From the NCBI RefSeq assembly GCF_000764305.2, contig NW_025947153.1, positions 124,001-188,000 on the forward strand: a DNA stretch of 64,000 nucleotides, written 5' to 3'. The DNA comes from Hyalella azteca (lineage: Eukaryota; Arthropoda; Malacostraca; Amphipoda; Hyalellidae). The position numbers were made by a program, and so were the translations under genes. The notes beneath the pieces were generated by a model. That model did not search any database. It was not told where the DNA came from and saw only the letters and a list, made by a program, of their open reading frames with translations. This document shows positions 11,901 through 23,800 of this stretch, piece by piece; position 1 is the stretch's first letter; every line of letters begins with the position of its first letter.

Positions 11901-14191
11901 ACCAGTATCGACTTTTAAAAATTGACGATTCTTCCAAATCATCAGAAATGCATTACCGTGAATTGTCTTCTCTATAGTAATCATGCCAACGCACGGAATA
12001 ATTGAAATTACATTGAGTGTTTATTTATACTATACTTCAATATAATGCGAAGATAAATTTAGTTATATAATTTTTAAATATTACAGCAACTCCAGAGTTG
12101 CCAGTCGATAAAGAACCAGCAACTGCTACCGGAGCGGAAACCACGCCTGCACCAGAAGGTACCACAACTCAAGCCAAGCCTGAGGCAAACATCCGTTCAA
12201 CAGCCTCATGCACAGCTGAAGACAAGGAATACAAGCTCGGGGATAAGATTTACTTCACGAACGAGTCGTGCCAGACCTGCGTCTGTACTGAGAATTATAC
12301 TGATGCTTTTGGACCTAACTGCACCACCATCGACTGCGGCATGGACTACAGGTGAGAATAAAAATATTCAAGGCGTCAGTGGACGAATTTAGTGTTCCTT
12401 TCTAACAAAATTTTGAATTGATACTTGAATTGTATTTTGCATTTTTTCATGTGATGAGCTACGTGTACTGACACCCTTTTCATGTGTTATTGTTACTCCG
12501 CTAATTTATATATTTTTAGGTTAGGTGTTCACGCTCGCATTCGCATAAAAAAAATTCATCATTTGCAAATCACAAGGTCATACAAAAGCCTATTGCAGTT
12601 TAAGAATTAGGCATAATATATTAATGCTATCTCCATGGTCTGCAGGTATGCGCAGCAGCTCCGCGACGGCTGCACGCCTATATACTTCAGAAATCGCTGC
12701 TGCAGCATTGACTGGATTTGCCGTGAGTTACATCGCTATAAAGTATAAACCTTGTCCTGAAAACTCTTCAACTCGCCGGCAAAGACTAAAAAAGTCAACT
12801 TATTGATTACATTACTTTCATAAATCTATTGGGCATGGATTAATTAACAATGTGAATATTTTTTTGTTGGAAATTTTATTTCGTCGCATGAATAAATGAT
12901 TTTTTTTTTCAATTGCTTGAGCAGCAAACAGCGAGCGTGTGAAGCCTCTGGCCGACCAGCCTACGGAATCAGAAGGTGAGTCAAGTTGATAGTTTACTAT
13001 AATTGATGAGAACATTTTTTTAGTTATTCTTGAAGGAGAGAAATGAGAAGAGATTGCCATCCACCCTCATGTATACATCGTTCTAGGAGTCAACCGATTT
13101 TATTGCGATTTATGAGCTGATTGGAGTGAACAAAGTTAGATTAATGCAAAATTTGCCCGAAATGTTCATTTAACAAATAGAAATCCAAATATTTAGAGAT
13201 ATCTTGTGATTCAACATACTCAACTGAATCCTCGGAAAACACGAAGCAATGGTAAATTGGTTCTGATTCAGTGCATTTATTAACATGAAGAATATGTGGC
13301 GATCAACTACGTAACTATCAATAATTTTTCTTGAATACCTGTGAAATAAATTTTGAGATTCTAAATTCCCATGGTAAATGTAATATTCATGAATTTACTC
13401 GTGTTCTCATTTATTACTGAATTTTATGTATGTTTGATCAGAGTAATTGATCTTTACTTCATTTTTGTATTTGTTCAGAGTAATTGAACTTTACTTCAGC
13501 TTTGTGTTTATTCAGAGTAATTGAACTATACTTCAACTCTGTGTTTGTTCAGAGTAATTGAACTTTGCTTCAACTTGTTGTGTAATCAGAGTAATTGAAC
13601 TTTACTTCAGCTTTGTGTTTATTCAGAGTAATTGAACTATACTTCAACTGTTTTTGTTCAGAGTAATTGAACTATACATCAATTTTGTGTTTGTTGCAAT
13701 TGAACTTTGCTTCAACTTTGTGTTTGCTCAGAGCAATTGAACTTTGCTTCAACTTTGTGTTTGTTCAGACTAATTTAACTTTACTTCAACTTGTTGTGTA
13801 ATCAGAGTAATTGAACCATACTTAAACTTTGTGTTTGTTAAGAGTAATTGAACTATATTTCAACTTTGTGTTTGCTCAGAGCAATTGAACTTTACTTCAA
13901 CTTTGTGTTTGTTCAGAGTAATTGAACTATATTTCAACTTTGTGTTTGTTCAGAGTAATTGAACTTTATTTCAATTTTTTAAGAGTAATTAAACTTTATT
14001 TCAACATGTTTCCAGCAACAACGGGATCGCACTGCAAACTAGGCGATATCGTGGTCCCTCGCAATGCCTCTGCGCCCACGGACAACTGCAACCTAAACTG
14101 TCTGTGCGTGACGCCCCCAGACTTGACGTGCGTACAGTACCCCGACTGCGACGAAGCTGCCAAGGCTCTCGAAACGCGCATATTGCAATAA
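8914..14191 (+). CDS. Secreted cysteine-rich protein with VWC-like repeats (eight coding exons)
   Basis: I assembled this gene from splice sites. Exons: 8914-8986, 10499-10615, 11300-11429, 11681-11793, 12087-12351, 12646-12722, 12925-12975, 14016-14191. All have AG/GT borders and compatible phases (introns 1,1,2,1,2,1,1). The predicted protein is 329 residues: signal peptide MALQRTTFLLFSLALCVSA, then 32 cysteines in repeating 10-Cys modules. Each module has a C-x(2,3)-C-x-C half and a half ending CC-x5-C, like a von Willebrand factor type C domain but with a longer CC-to-C spacing. The first module lacks its front and the last its rear. A Thr/Pro/Ala/Glu-rich linker of about 45 residues sits in the fifth coding exon. 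The protein is probably extracellular; ligand and role are unknown. Its paralogue lies at 517-692. Confidence 0.85.
10499..10615 (+). CDS. Cys-rich gene exon 3: first (incomplete) module
   Basis: The acceptor TTGACAG and donor A|GTGAGT bound an exon with six cysteines: CQDC near the start, NCTPVF, then CCPASFNC (CC-x5-C). This is the rear half of a module, phase 1 to phase 1. Confidence 0.85.
11300..11429 (+). CDS. Cys-rich gene exon 4: front half of module 2
   Basis: The acceptor GGTACAG and donor CT|GTACGT bound an exon encoding GCPYRGKVYAVGE and PCDAGCYC (C-x3-C-x-C). It runs phase 1 to phase 2 and joins exon 5 through a Leu codon. Confidence 0.83.
11681..11793 (+). CDS. Cys-rich gene exon 5: rear half of module 2
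   Basis: The acceptor TTTTGTAG and donor A|GTGAGT bound an exon encoding VECAVVEC, a single Cys, then CCEVGEEC (CC-x5-C). Together with exon 4 it completes ten cysteines. Confidence 0.85.
12087..12351 (+). CDS. Cys-rich gene exon 6: linker and front half of module 3
   Basis: The acceptor ATTACAG is followed by a Thr/Pro/Ala/Glu-rich linker and then the half-module with SCQTCVC (C-x2-C-x-C) and NCTTIDC. The donor is AG|GTGAGA, phase 2. NYT and NCT are possible N-glycosylation sites. Confidence 0.87.
12646..12722 (+). CDS. Cys-rich gene exon 7: rear half of module 3
   Basis: The acceptor CTGCAG and donor C|GTGAGT bound an exon encoding DGCTPIYFRNRCCSIDWIC, again ending CC-x5-C. The phase-2 entry joins exon 6 through an Arg codon. 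Confidence 0.85.
12925..12975 (+). CDS. Cys-rich gene exon 8: short linker exon
   Basis: The acceptor GAGCAG at 12921-12924 is chosen over CAAACAG eight bases later because the latter runs into a stop at once. The exon encodes a 17-residue Cys-free linker and has a phase-1 donor G|GTGAGT. Confidence 0.75.
13434..14006. repeat. Minisatellite of 36-42 bp in the last intron (about 14 copies)
   Basis: Units of the form CAGAGTAATTGAACTTTACT TCAACTTTGTGTTTGTT are repeated with variation and run almost to the acceptor of the last exon at 14015. Confidence 0.9.
14016..14191 (+). CDS. Cys-rich gene exon 9: last (incomplete) module and stop
   Basis: The acceptor TTTCCAG leads to a phase-1 exon with six cysteines (SHCKLGD, NCNLNCLC, LTC, QYPDC) ending at TAA 14189-14191. 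It aligns residue by residue with the paralogous exon 517-692. An AATAAA overlaps the stop (14187-14192) and another lies at 14622-14627; the second is the likelier poly(A) signal. Confidence 0.87.
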
Positions 14192-15647
14192 AACGTTCGT
14201 TAATTCAGGGACGTGAAGATATTCTTTGCTGAATTAATTCAATGGACTGTTTTCATCTGTGCTTTTTTTTGGAAGGGTGTTGTTAAGGTGAATACATAAT
14301 TCGTTTGTTTGAATATAACAACACAGTTAATGGCAATATAGATATGAACCTATTCGATTAAAATTAGGTACCTACTATGAGACTTAAATTGCAACCTAAT
14401 AATAAGGTCGTCACCAGGTGATGTCGTGCATGCTCCTGCTAAAAATTTTTATATACGTATTGCAGCATCAAGAGTCAATATATAGCATCGCATTTAGTTA
14501 CAAATACTTGACCGGTGGTACATTGAATACAGTTAATTTTAACTCCTTTATTAAGGCTACATTCCTTTATTCGAATTAAATTCGTGACTCATTATGTAAA
14601 GTATCCCGTAATTAACGGGGAAATAAAGAACCTCGGCAATTTTTGATGTTTCTCCATTATTTGTACAGTTTCGCATTCATTAGAGAATCAGTTGATGCGA
14701 CATTACAGTACAATTTAACAATGTACTATCAAACAAAACATAGTATATAGGAAATGAAACAAAGTGATCACATGAAGCTTGTAAAACGAATTTGCGGCGT
14801 ACCTGAAACAGTGAAATTTTTAACGACAAACCATAGTACTTTTTTCACAAAAGGTAAAAAAAGTCAATTTGCAAGCCCGCATACTACAGTTCATGGAAGT
14901 TGGAAGTTAACGGCTTCTTTGAGAAAAGTTCAGTATCATAGCTTAATAAACGCTCTTTATACTGAAGGGTGTCCAGCGAAAGTGCACTGGATAAAGAAGA
15001 TGCATGGAAACTGTTACATGCCTTTGAATAACATTATACTTTTAAGACTACGTGTAAACAACAAACTCCTTTAATATCAAAAAGTTACGGGTCATTTATT
15101 TCAACTCCGTAGAAATAACTCACTTGATGCTAACTGTGTTTACCTCACTTAGCATCCATAAGGACTTACCACCTATGAAATACGAAAAGATAATCAAATT
15201 TAAAGATTCGGCGAAACGTGAAAACAATTGCGACAGGTGCTTCATAGATAAATTTGGAGAATATTGACCAAAAACATGATAATATATAGTATAAACAGTG
15301 ATAATTCAATACATTCACAACCTAAACGAGATCAAGTCAGTGGTTGACAAGTACAAGACAAGAACATGACAGGAAATAACTTCTCGACAATCCACCCTTG
15401 TTATTATCAAATAATTTGGAGATTTAAATTCAAAGTGACGGGCATTTTATTGCAAGCCCCGTTAAGCCTATAGAGTAACCAGAACGAATTAGAAGATGCT
15501 CCAACACAACTAAAGAATTATATTGCAAACAACCGGATATACGCATGAATAAATGATTTAGTTCGGCCATGGGAACTTTTTCTTTGGTTTCTAAATGAAC
15601 AGATGTGCTATTTACTACGATGAGCGTTCAAGGATTTCATGCACATC
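14192..15647. other. Intergenic region between convergent genes
   Basis: About 1.45 kb between the stop of the + strand cysteine-rich gene and the stop of the - strand HERC1 gene. It should hold both 3' UTRs. An open frame at 14754-15074 (+) shows no recognisable motif and lies where the HERC1 3' UTR may extend, so I do not call it. Confidence 0.6.
15446..15451 (-). terminator. Candidate HERC1 poly(A) signal
   Basis: TTTATT on the + strand is AATAAA on the coding strand, about 200 nt past the HERC1 stop. A second candidate lies at 15095-15100. Which is used cannot be told from sequence. Confidence 0.5.
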
Positions 15648-17816
15648 TCAAGTTTCTTCTTCATCGTCGTCGCTAGGGTGCATTGCATCTTGGTTACGAG
15701 CGAGCATGTAGTTGTCCATGTCAATGGTGCGGCAGTTTGTGATGGCGTAGAGAAGTCGCTCTCTCATGATGTCCTTGCTGGAGTAGGGCGGCAGGCGGAG
15801 CTGAAAGAAGCATGTTTGAGCGGTGGGCAAACTGTCCGCAGGTCGGTCAACGCGCATCACTTGGAACCGATGTGACAAGTCGGATAAATTTGCAGGCAAA
15901 CGTGAGCGTCCAGACACGAAGCGAACAAACAAGACACGTTCTTCTGCACTGAAAGACTCCAAAATGCACCACAGCCACGATACTAACACGTCGCTTTCTG
16001 ATACTTCTCGGTAGCGGACGACTTTCTTGAGCGCGCTAACATCAATGTCCGGTCGTCCACAAACCAACTGCTCGAGATGTGCGGCGGGCATCAAAGAGAG
16101 AAGAGGCACAGGCACGATCCATGACATGCCTCTCCTGATGCACTGGACCTGTTCGTCCATCTCATGTAGTCTGTAGTGGATAGTACGAGCCACGTATTCA
16201 TGTCTGTTAGCGAACGTCAACGGGATCACACGTCCTCCGGCGACCACCGGCACTCGGCGACCAGTCAGGCTTAGACACTCGAATCTTTCCAAGGGAATGA
16301 AGTCATAGAACGTCTCCTCAGTAACGCCAGCAAGGTGAATGTCGCACAGACCTTGAAGAGATTGCATGTACTCTTCGTCGATATCTTCCAAGTCTGCAGC
16401 AGTGGGACTGATGTCAGCAATTAGCTTCCACATTAGAGGAGCGAGAGGAATGGCGAGCGGTTTTTTGGTGCGAATGGCAATACCAAAAAGAATGCCGAGG
16501 AACTTGAACCAAACAAGATGGTGAGGCTGATTGAGAGATGGATTCAAGAGGAACTTGTCTCTGTTATTTCCAGTTTCTGACACGGCATTTGGAGTCGAGA
16601 TGAGAAGTGGCACTGCTCCTGACACAAGTTCGTGACACATTTCAGTCATCGTTTCATCAAAAACTCCGCCAGCGTCATCGGCCCCTTCACCGACAAGTTT
16701 AACTTTCCACGCGCGCGCTGGCAGCCGGAGATCTTGTCGTTTCAATTTGACGACCTGCTTAGCCAGTTGGATGAAAATGGGTTTGACGGTTTGACCTCGG
16801 CTGCTGAAGCGTTTCACTGTTACTTGAGGTCCGTAGATACGGCCGGTTTGCATGGTACGCGAGAGGCACCTAACAAGCGGAAGCGTGTACACTCTGGGTG
16901 TGAGCAAAGCTCTCATGCTTCCATTTGATACATCTCTTCCCAAACCGCTGACTAAGCTTGCATCGGCACCTAGTCCAAGGAAACGCCACGAAGAACTCAC
17001 AAGATCGTTGTAGTGCTGTAGTAAAGCAAGACGAGAGCTCAGCTGAGAAGGAGAAAACCCTGAGAGACTAGGGTACTGTGATGGTACAGAGCCTGGAGCT
17101 TCGATATTTAATCCAGAGCTTTTGCCCCGTGCTTGTGGTGGAGTTGTCCATGCCGAGCTGTGACTCCTGCCTGCACTGATTTGCCTCACCCCTTTACCTG
17201 ACAGCGACCAGATAAGTTGAGGTTCCCGTACTGAGATCGTGTGGCCAAGACCCAGCTGTCCATCAGTGTTGTTACCCCATCCCCAAACATCGCCTACATC
17301 ACTCAGGGCAAGAGTGTGTTCTGCTCCCACGGCAATGCTCACAATCGTGTGACCCACGAGCGCCATAAGCTGCTGCGGCTTGTGCTGGGACCTGTTCCGT
17401 TGCTCACTTTGGCCGCTCAAGCGGTCCAAGCCACAGGAAAATACTCGCCCGTCCTTTGCAAGGAACACCGTGAACTGATAGCCTGCGCAAGCTAACGCTA
17501 TGCCCATCCCGCACATCGTCTCTACTCGATGAGGAGTTTTCCTGCTGTTTGAGCCACCAAGACCAAGTTTGCCGCAATCTCCGTCACCGAAACTCCAGAC
17601 GACCATGCCGTCCACCGACCAGCATACCGTGTGCATGAGGCCACACGACACACCACCCACTTTCCACCCTTCTAATGCAAGGACGCGCTCGGGCAGCTTC
17701 TTGTTGGCAGTGTTACCGTGGCCGAGGCATCCGTAGTCACCGTCCCCGAATGTGTACAAAGCTCCATCGGCAGTGACAACCGCTGAGTGCTTGAAGCCAC
17801 ATGCCAGCTGAACAAC
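15648..17816 (-). CDS. HERC1: HERC1 last exon: end of RCC1 propeller and HECT domain
   Basis: The acceptor TGTGTGCAG leads into 722 codons ending at TGA (15648-15650). The first 230 or so residues are RCC1 repeats ([36 protein letters not shown]). After a linker comes the HECT domain (about residues 370-720): N-lobe motif [14 protein letters not shown], then the C-lobe with [18 protein letters not shown]. The Cys of that motif, at 15810-15812, should be the ubiquitin thioester residue. The C-terminus is acidic (SDDDEEET). A single exon for the whole HECT domain is compact for this gene. The frame continues upstream to a non-ATG codon in the intron; the true start of the exon is 17816. Confidence 0.96.
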   Translation of the reverse strand, partial: VVQLACGFKHSAVVTADGALYTFGDGDYGCLGHGNTANKKLPERVLALEGWKVGGVSCGLMHTVCWSVDGMVVWSFGDGDCGKLGLGGSNSRKTPHRVETMCGMGIALACAGYQFTVFLAKDGRVFSCGLDRLSGQSEQRNRSQHKPQQLMALVGHTIVSIAVGAEHTLALSDVGDVWGWGNNTDGQLGLGHTISVREPQLIWSLSGKGVRQISAGRSHSSAWTTPPQARGKSSGLNIEAPGSVPSQYPSLSGFSPSQLSSRLALLQHYNDLVSSSWRFLGLGADASLVSGLGRDVSNGSMRALLTPRVYTLPLVRCLSRTMQTGRIYGPQVTVKRFSSRGQTVKPIFIQLAKQVVKLKRQDLRLPARAWKVKLVGEGADDAGGVFDETMTEMCHELVSGAVPLLISTPNAVSETGNNRDKFLLNPSLNQPHHLVWFKFLGILFGIAIRTKKPLAIPLAPLMWKLIADISPTAADLEDIDEEYMQSLQGLCDIHLAGVTEETFYDFIPLERFECLSLTGRRVPVVAGGRVIPLTFANRHEYVARTIHYRLHEMDEQVQCIRRGMSWIVPVPLLSLMPAAHLEQLVCGRPDIDVSALKKVVRYREVSESDVLVSWLWCILESFSAEERVLFVRFVSGRSRLPANLSDLSHRFQVMRVDRPADSLPTAQTCFFQLRLPPYSSKDIMRERLLYAITNCRTIDMDNYMLARNQDAMHPSDDDEEET

Positions 17817-20800
17817 CTGCACACAAAAAATAAATTGTATCCTAGTGTTGAACTTTCATAAAATCAGTTAAACTGAGCGCACACCTTTCGACACAAGAAG
17901 ATGGAGAGAAGAATGAGAGTGACAAAGTTTGTAAAAAATCAACTAATGAAGGAAAATTTGTTTAGAATAAATTCCTGAAACAAGAATTACTACTCTCAGC
18001 ATGAATGCAAGAAGTCCGACTAAAATCGAATCTCTAACTAGAGAAAATGAACTTCATGGCAGGTAAGTCGTCATATTTCCGATTGCGAGTCATTGTACAC
18101 GAATTAAATTTAGGATCAGTATTTATTCAACACTCAATAACCTTGCTAAAAATGTACTAATAAGATTCAATAAATAAATGAAATGAAGCATCGAAGCAAC
18201 ACACGAGAGTATAACTAACTTCAAGTCCAGCTAAAGCCTCGATTTGTTTGGGTTTGCGTTGTCGGTCGCTGTTTCCGTGGCCAAGTTTACCAAAGTCGCC
18301 ATCGCCCCAACTGAACACCTCGCCGCTCTCGGCCAGGGCGAGGCTGTGGCCGTCTGACCCGCACGAGCTCACCACGCTCCTGATCACGTAACCTGCAACA
18401 GTTCAAATCTGATGATAACGAGTACATTATTCCCATATATGACAATTTGATCAACAAGTTCTTCAACAAGTTGAGGGTCAATTAAAAAGTAAAACCCCAT
18501 TAAAAAGGCTTCAGGTCAGAGAAAAATATTCGTAGAGCTGTTCTGTGGTTCCTACATTCCACCATTAAATATGTGGTAATATTTTCTCAAGACATTCTAC
18601 TGAATGGGGTTAATGAATCGATATGTCATATATGTCATGATTCACTCCGCTACTGATCATGTTTTTTATTATGAAGTCAATGAAACTTCAAAAATCGTAG
18701 ACAAATAAGATGATAGGACAAGGGCTTCAGAAAATTTTTTGTTATATCCAAAGAAGAAACTCAATTTTATATTACAGGTGAGAGATATTACTAAACATGC
18801 AAGAATGGTCCACGGGGTAAGATGCTACATAGTCAGATATTCTTAAAATTCCTCACCTTCAGTTGACCAAAATTTAACATTGTAGGACCAATTTAAAACT
18901 TAAATAGAGATTTACCAATTGCTGCATAATTCTATGAAGCATTTAACACAAAACCACCACCAATATCACTTGATTGCTCAAATCACAAATTTACTAAAAA
19001 TTTAAGACGAATTTCACAGAATATTATCAGATTACCTTGCAGAGCAGTGACGAGTGACGGTGAGTAGACGTTATTACCGTGACTGAGTCGACCATAACCA
19101 CCTTCACCACACGCCATCACGAGTCCACCGGTCGTCACCACGTAGGTGCAGTTCTGACCACACACTACAGCGCTAGCACTGCAGCTCAGACTCTCCACCA
19201 ACACGGGCACGGGGCTGTGTCGGCCTGAAGACCCAGCAATACACTCGGTAAAGTGAATTGGTAATATTGTCTAATTAGCGACACGTTTTGTGCGTCCACC
19301 CAAGAGTACACTCAGTAAAAGTAAATTGGTAATGTTGTCCAATTAGAGACAAGTTTTGTGCGTGCACCAGGAATACACTCAGTGAAGTGAATTGGTGATA
19401 TTGTCCAATTACCGACACGCTTTCTGCAAGTGGCATTGATACGTTCTTTAGTCGGGCAAAATTGGACTTGGATGGACCCATACAAGGGCAATAAGTGCAT
19501 TGATATTTGGACAACGTCTTTCAATTGCACACGATGAAGTCAACTTGAGGGCAACATTGGCAGTAGACAAGTAGGATATTGAAGTTCTAGATCGGCTTGT
19601 TTTATGTACTAAACATTTTATATACCTTGGATGCACTAAACATTGAACATACCTTGGATGTGTTAAACATTGAACAAACTTTGTATGGGAGATGTACTGT
19701 ACATCGATCATCAATTAGTATAAGGTCAAATGCCAGCAACGTCAATTATAAATGAAATCTAATCAAAAAGGCATCAAGTCGGAATAAACTCGACAGGATT
19801 GTGCTATGGTTATGGGTTCTCCTTTATTCCACTATTGAGCAAGAAATAATGTTTCTTCTCTGGAAATTCCGCTAAATGGAATTTATTAATCAATCGTGAT
19901 ATGGAACGACAACACAACCAGAGACTGCGGTGGAGCTCAAATTATTGCTCATCTCAAAAATTTATGAAAAAATTTATGAAATTTATGAAAATTTACGAAT
20001 CAAATTGAGCATTGATTTACACAACCTGAAAACGGTCAAGAGCTCAAACTCTCGCTTATTAAATCAGAAGTAATGAATTAAACTGAGCTATGACACAGTA
20101 AATAAATCATTGATCAATAGCTGTTCAATGATTGGACTCACACTCCTGGATAAGCAACGAACCTGCCTCGGCCAGTTGACCGTAACATCAGCAACGAACC
20201 TGCCTCGGCCAGTTGACCATAACGGCCTCCTCCCCACATGAAGACGCTGCCTCCTTCGCTGCCCACTTGGAAGTCAGATGGAGCTGCTGTCCACCAGCTC
20301 ATGAGGGCTTCGTCTTGCTCCAGACTCCAGTTCACGTCGCTTGGAGACTCACACTCTCCTGGAACAACAAATGATGGCTAGAACATATTCCCAGTAAACA
20401 GTTATCAATTGAAATGCTTAACGAGGTTAACGAGGAAATTGCTTAGTAGTCTGACGAATCTCGCCCAACATGGAACTATCTACTCCTGCCACTAATTTTT
20501 AATGCAACAGTTACAATGTTACAATGGACAACAAAAAATCTATTATTTTCACGAAGTAGCTAAAAATATCACGTAAATAATATACTTGTATGTAGTCACT
20601 CACTGGGCTGAGAACAAGAGGCCACAGCCCTGCGCTCACTGAGAGCATGTGCCTGACGTACGCATGCGCACACCGTCTCCAGCCACGCCCATTCCGACAC
20701 TGTTGCATGCGTTAACATGAATATTATGTATACAATACTATACAGTATAAATGCAATATATTCCTTAGAATATTATACTACTGTTGTATGTGTTAACAAT

Positions 20801-23800
20801 GAATATTATGTATACAATACTATACGGCAACTATACATACAATATTTTCCTTGGAATATTATACTCGTATGATAATATTTGCCTGATGTCACACGCATGA
20901 AGATGAAAATTATACTTAGAATATTCTCTAAGTATGCATAAATAAATATTATGAATAAATGATAATAATTGCTTGAGTTATAGGCATGTGACTCGTACAA
21001 AGCTGTTGCGAGGAGCTGTGTATGGGAGTGACGGCGTAGCAGACGAGATGGTCCAGCTGTAGCAGCAGCGCCAGCGACACCAGCTGTTGTAGGAACACGC
21101 TGTGCACCAGCTGGTCTCCTGAAGAAACTGAAATAAAAAATGCATAGGTTCATATCTCCTTTGAAAACATTTTATTTATACCTAATAAGAAAACGTAGGT
21201 ACAGAAACGGAAGAGGGAACTGTGAAACTGATCTGAAGAAAATGAAATAAAAAATGCACAGATTCGTATCTTGAACAGATTCGTATCCCTTGAAAACATT
21301 TTTCTTGTACCTAATAAGAGAACCCGCAGAAACTGAAGAGGGAACTGTGAAACTGATCTGAAGAAACAGAAATAAAAAATACACAAGCCTACATATATCT
21401 TGAAAAAAATATATACAAAACAAGAGAATTACTTAGAAACGACATGGCCGCGTGGTGAGAATTTCAAGTGATATGATATCAAATTATTGTTTTTATATTA
21501 CATATATTTCAAAAAGAATGCAGTAGAAATTGAGACTCAAGCACGTCAGTAACGATGTAACAAACACTAGCTATAATCTAACAGATTTACACACATCAAA
21601 ATGTTGTGCAATGCTATGGATACAGCGACTAACTGGCAGGTTTTTCAATGCTGTACTGCTGGTGCAGGAGGTGAGGCAGGAAGGCACAAAGTTTCTTGAA
21701 TGCAGGAGCGTGCTGCATCCCAGTTAGACCCCATGTCTGCAGCAGGTGTCTGCTCCACGCAATCACCCTCAAGCTTTCATACCTGCACGCATACCTCATA
21801 CCGTGAGACCTTTGAACCCTCATACCAAAGGTGGTCGAAAGAAAACATTTCTGATGCTATAAATTTAAAAGAAACTGTCTCAATTCATGCTACCTCATAT
21901 CGTGAGACCTTCAAACCTTAATACCATAAGTGGTAAGAAACTAAGAATTTCTGATGCTATAAATTCAAAAGAAACAGCCTCAATTTATTTCATGGTCAAA
22001 TTTCTCGGACATGCATAAAATTTACACATGAAATTCTAAATTCTTGTCAGCCAGATCAAGTAATAAACAAAATATTATTGTAATTGTCAAACAACTTATT
22101 GAACGTCATGCGCAGTAGCAGGACTTTCTGTGTGTTGTTCTGGCAAATGTCAATTACTCACTCAGTGTAAGTCATGCGCAGTAGCAGGACTTTCTGTGAG
22201 TTGTTTTGGCAAATAACAAGACCGTGTCCGTCTGCCCAAGTAAGACCTGTAACGCCACCACCACCGCCTATGGTTGTTTGAAGTAGTGACCCGTCATGTA
22301 ACGACCATACGTTCACCAGGCCGTTCTGGCTGCGATTTGAACCTGCCACATTCAAGTAGAGAACACTTAATAAGAATATTCTTGCACGCCCAAATCTACA
22401 ATTTGGGCATGAATAGCATTATAATTATAGGAACATTGTTTCACGGTGTCATAACTACGCTGACGTGAAGTCTGACGAGCGATACGAATGTGAGGGATTA
22501 CTAAAGAGGGTACGGAGACGCAACTGTCAGGGTTTACTTGAGGCTGACAAGAGACACGACTGTCAGGGTTAACTAGAGAGGCTGACGAGAGACATGACCG
22601 TGAAGGCTTACAAAAGATATTCAGTAGAGAGGTTTACTAAAGAGGCCATGGAGACACGACTATGAACACCTGTAGCGAGCAAGAGGCCATGGAGACACGA
22701 CTATGAACACCTGTAGCGAGCAAGAGGCCATGGAGACACGACTATGAACACCTGTAGCGAGCAAGAGGCCATTGTTGCTGATGGTGAGGGAGGTGACGGG
22801 CGATTGATGTCCTTTGAAGCGCAGCAGCACCTGAGGGCTGTCGTCATCACTGCAGCTGCGGTCTGTTCTCCAGCTCTCCAGCACACCTCTGCACGACACG
22901 TGCAGAGGTCAATTTAACATTGTACGCCCAATTTAAAACTTAAATAGAGATTTACCAATTGCTGCATGATTCTGCAATTATTATGGAATGCAGCAGCACA
23001 TTGACGGGCCGATTTAAAAAAAAATATAACTCAGTACTCGCTGCAGTGAGTGACAGAGAGCGCATTTTCTCGTCGACGAAAACTTGAGGTCACGGACGGA
23101 TGGACAGACGGACGGACAGTCAGACAGACAGACAGACAGACGGACATGGCGAGTACAATAGTGCATTTTTTTCCATATATGAAAAAATGCGCTAATAAGT
23201 AAACTTGACATTAAAACTTCCAGAAAATATTGAATCGGTGAACATAAATAGAATCAAAATGACAATAAATATAACGGATTCTGAGCACGAAGGCAAAGCA
23301 GACTGACCGCTTGCTTCTAACGGTAGGGGTAGGAGCAAGCCAACAACCCCGGTAGGGGTTGTTGGAGGGGCTGAAATTGGGATCATCGCGGCTGAAATTC
23401 GTGGTGTCGTCGAGCCCCAGGTTTGAGGAAGACGCCCGTAGTGGGGAGAGAGGCCTGAATGGCCCCAGGCTTTCACAATCCTCTTCCTGCATAATATACA
23501 GGCAGAGATGAATAAATTATAACGTATTTACAAGAAAAAACTTACATCCTTAACAAAATTTAGAGTCGCCCCAGCTTCTGGTAATTCGTATCAGAACCTG
23601 CCGCGTCTGTAAATTTCACTTGGTTGGTACTCCGATGAATTCTGCAGTAGACGATAACTATTAATGCACGCGGAATTCAGCTTAATGTTGAGTATTATTA
23701 ATACAGTGGATATTGAGTATCTTGTTAGATTATGAGCAATATATTTGATTCAATACAAGATACAAAAAAACTGTGAATGAAAAACTTGGTACATTTCAAT

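Noticed and set aside
14754..15074. 106-codon + strand open frame
   Set aside because: No motif, no splice partner, and it lies in the probable 3' UTR zone of convergent genes.
15639..17495. Several + strand open frames inside the HECT/RCC1 exon
   Set aside because: They are shadows of the 722-codon HERC1 exon on the opposite strand.
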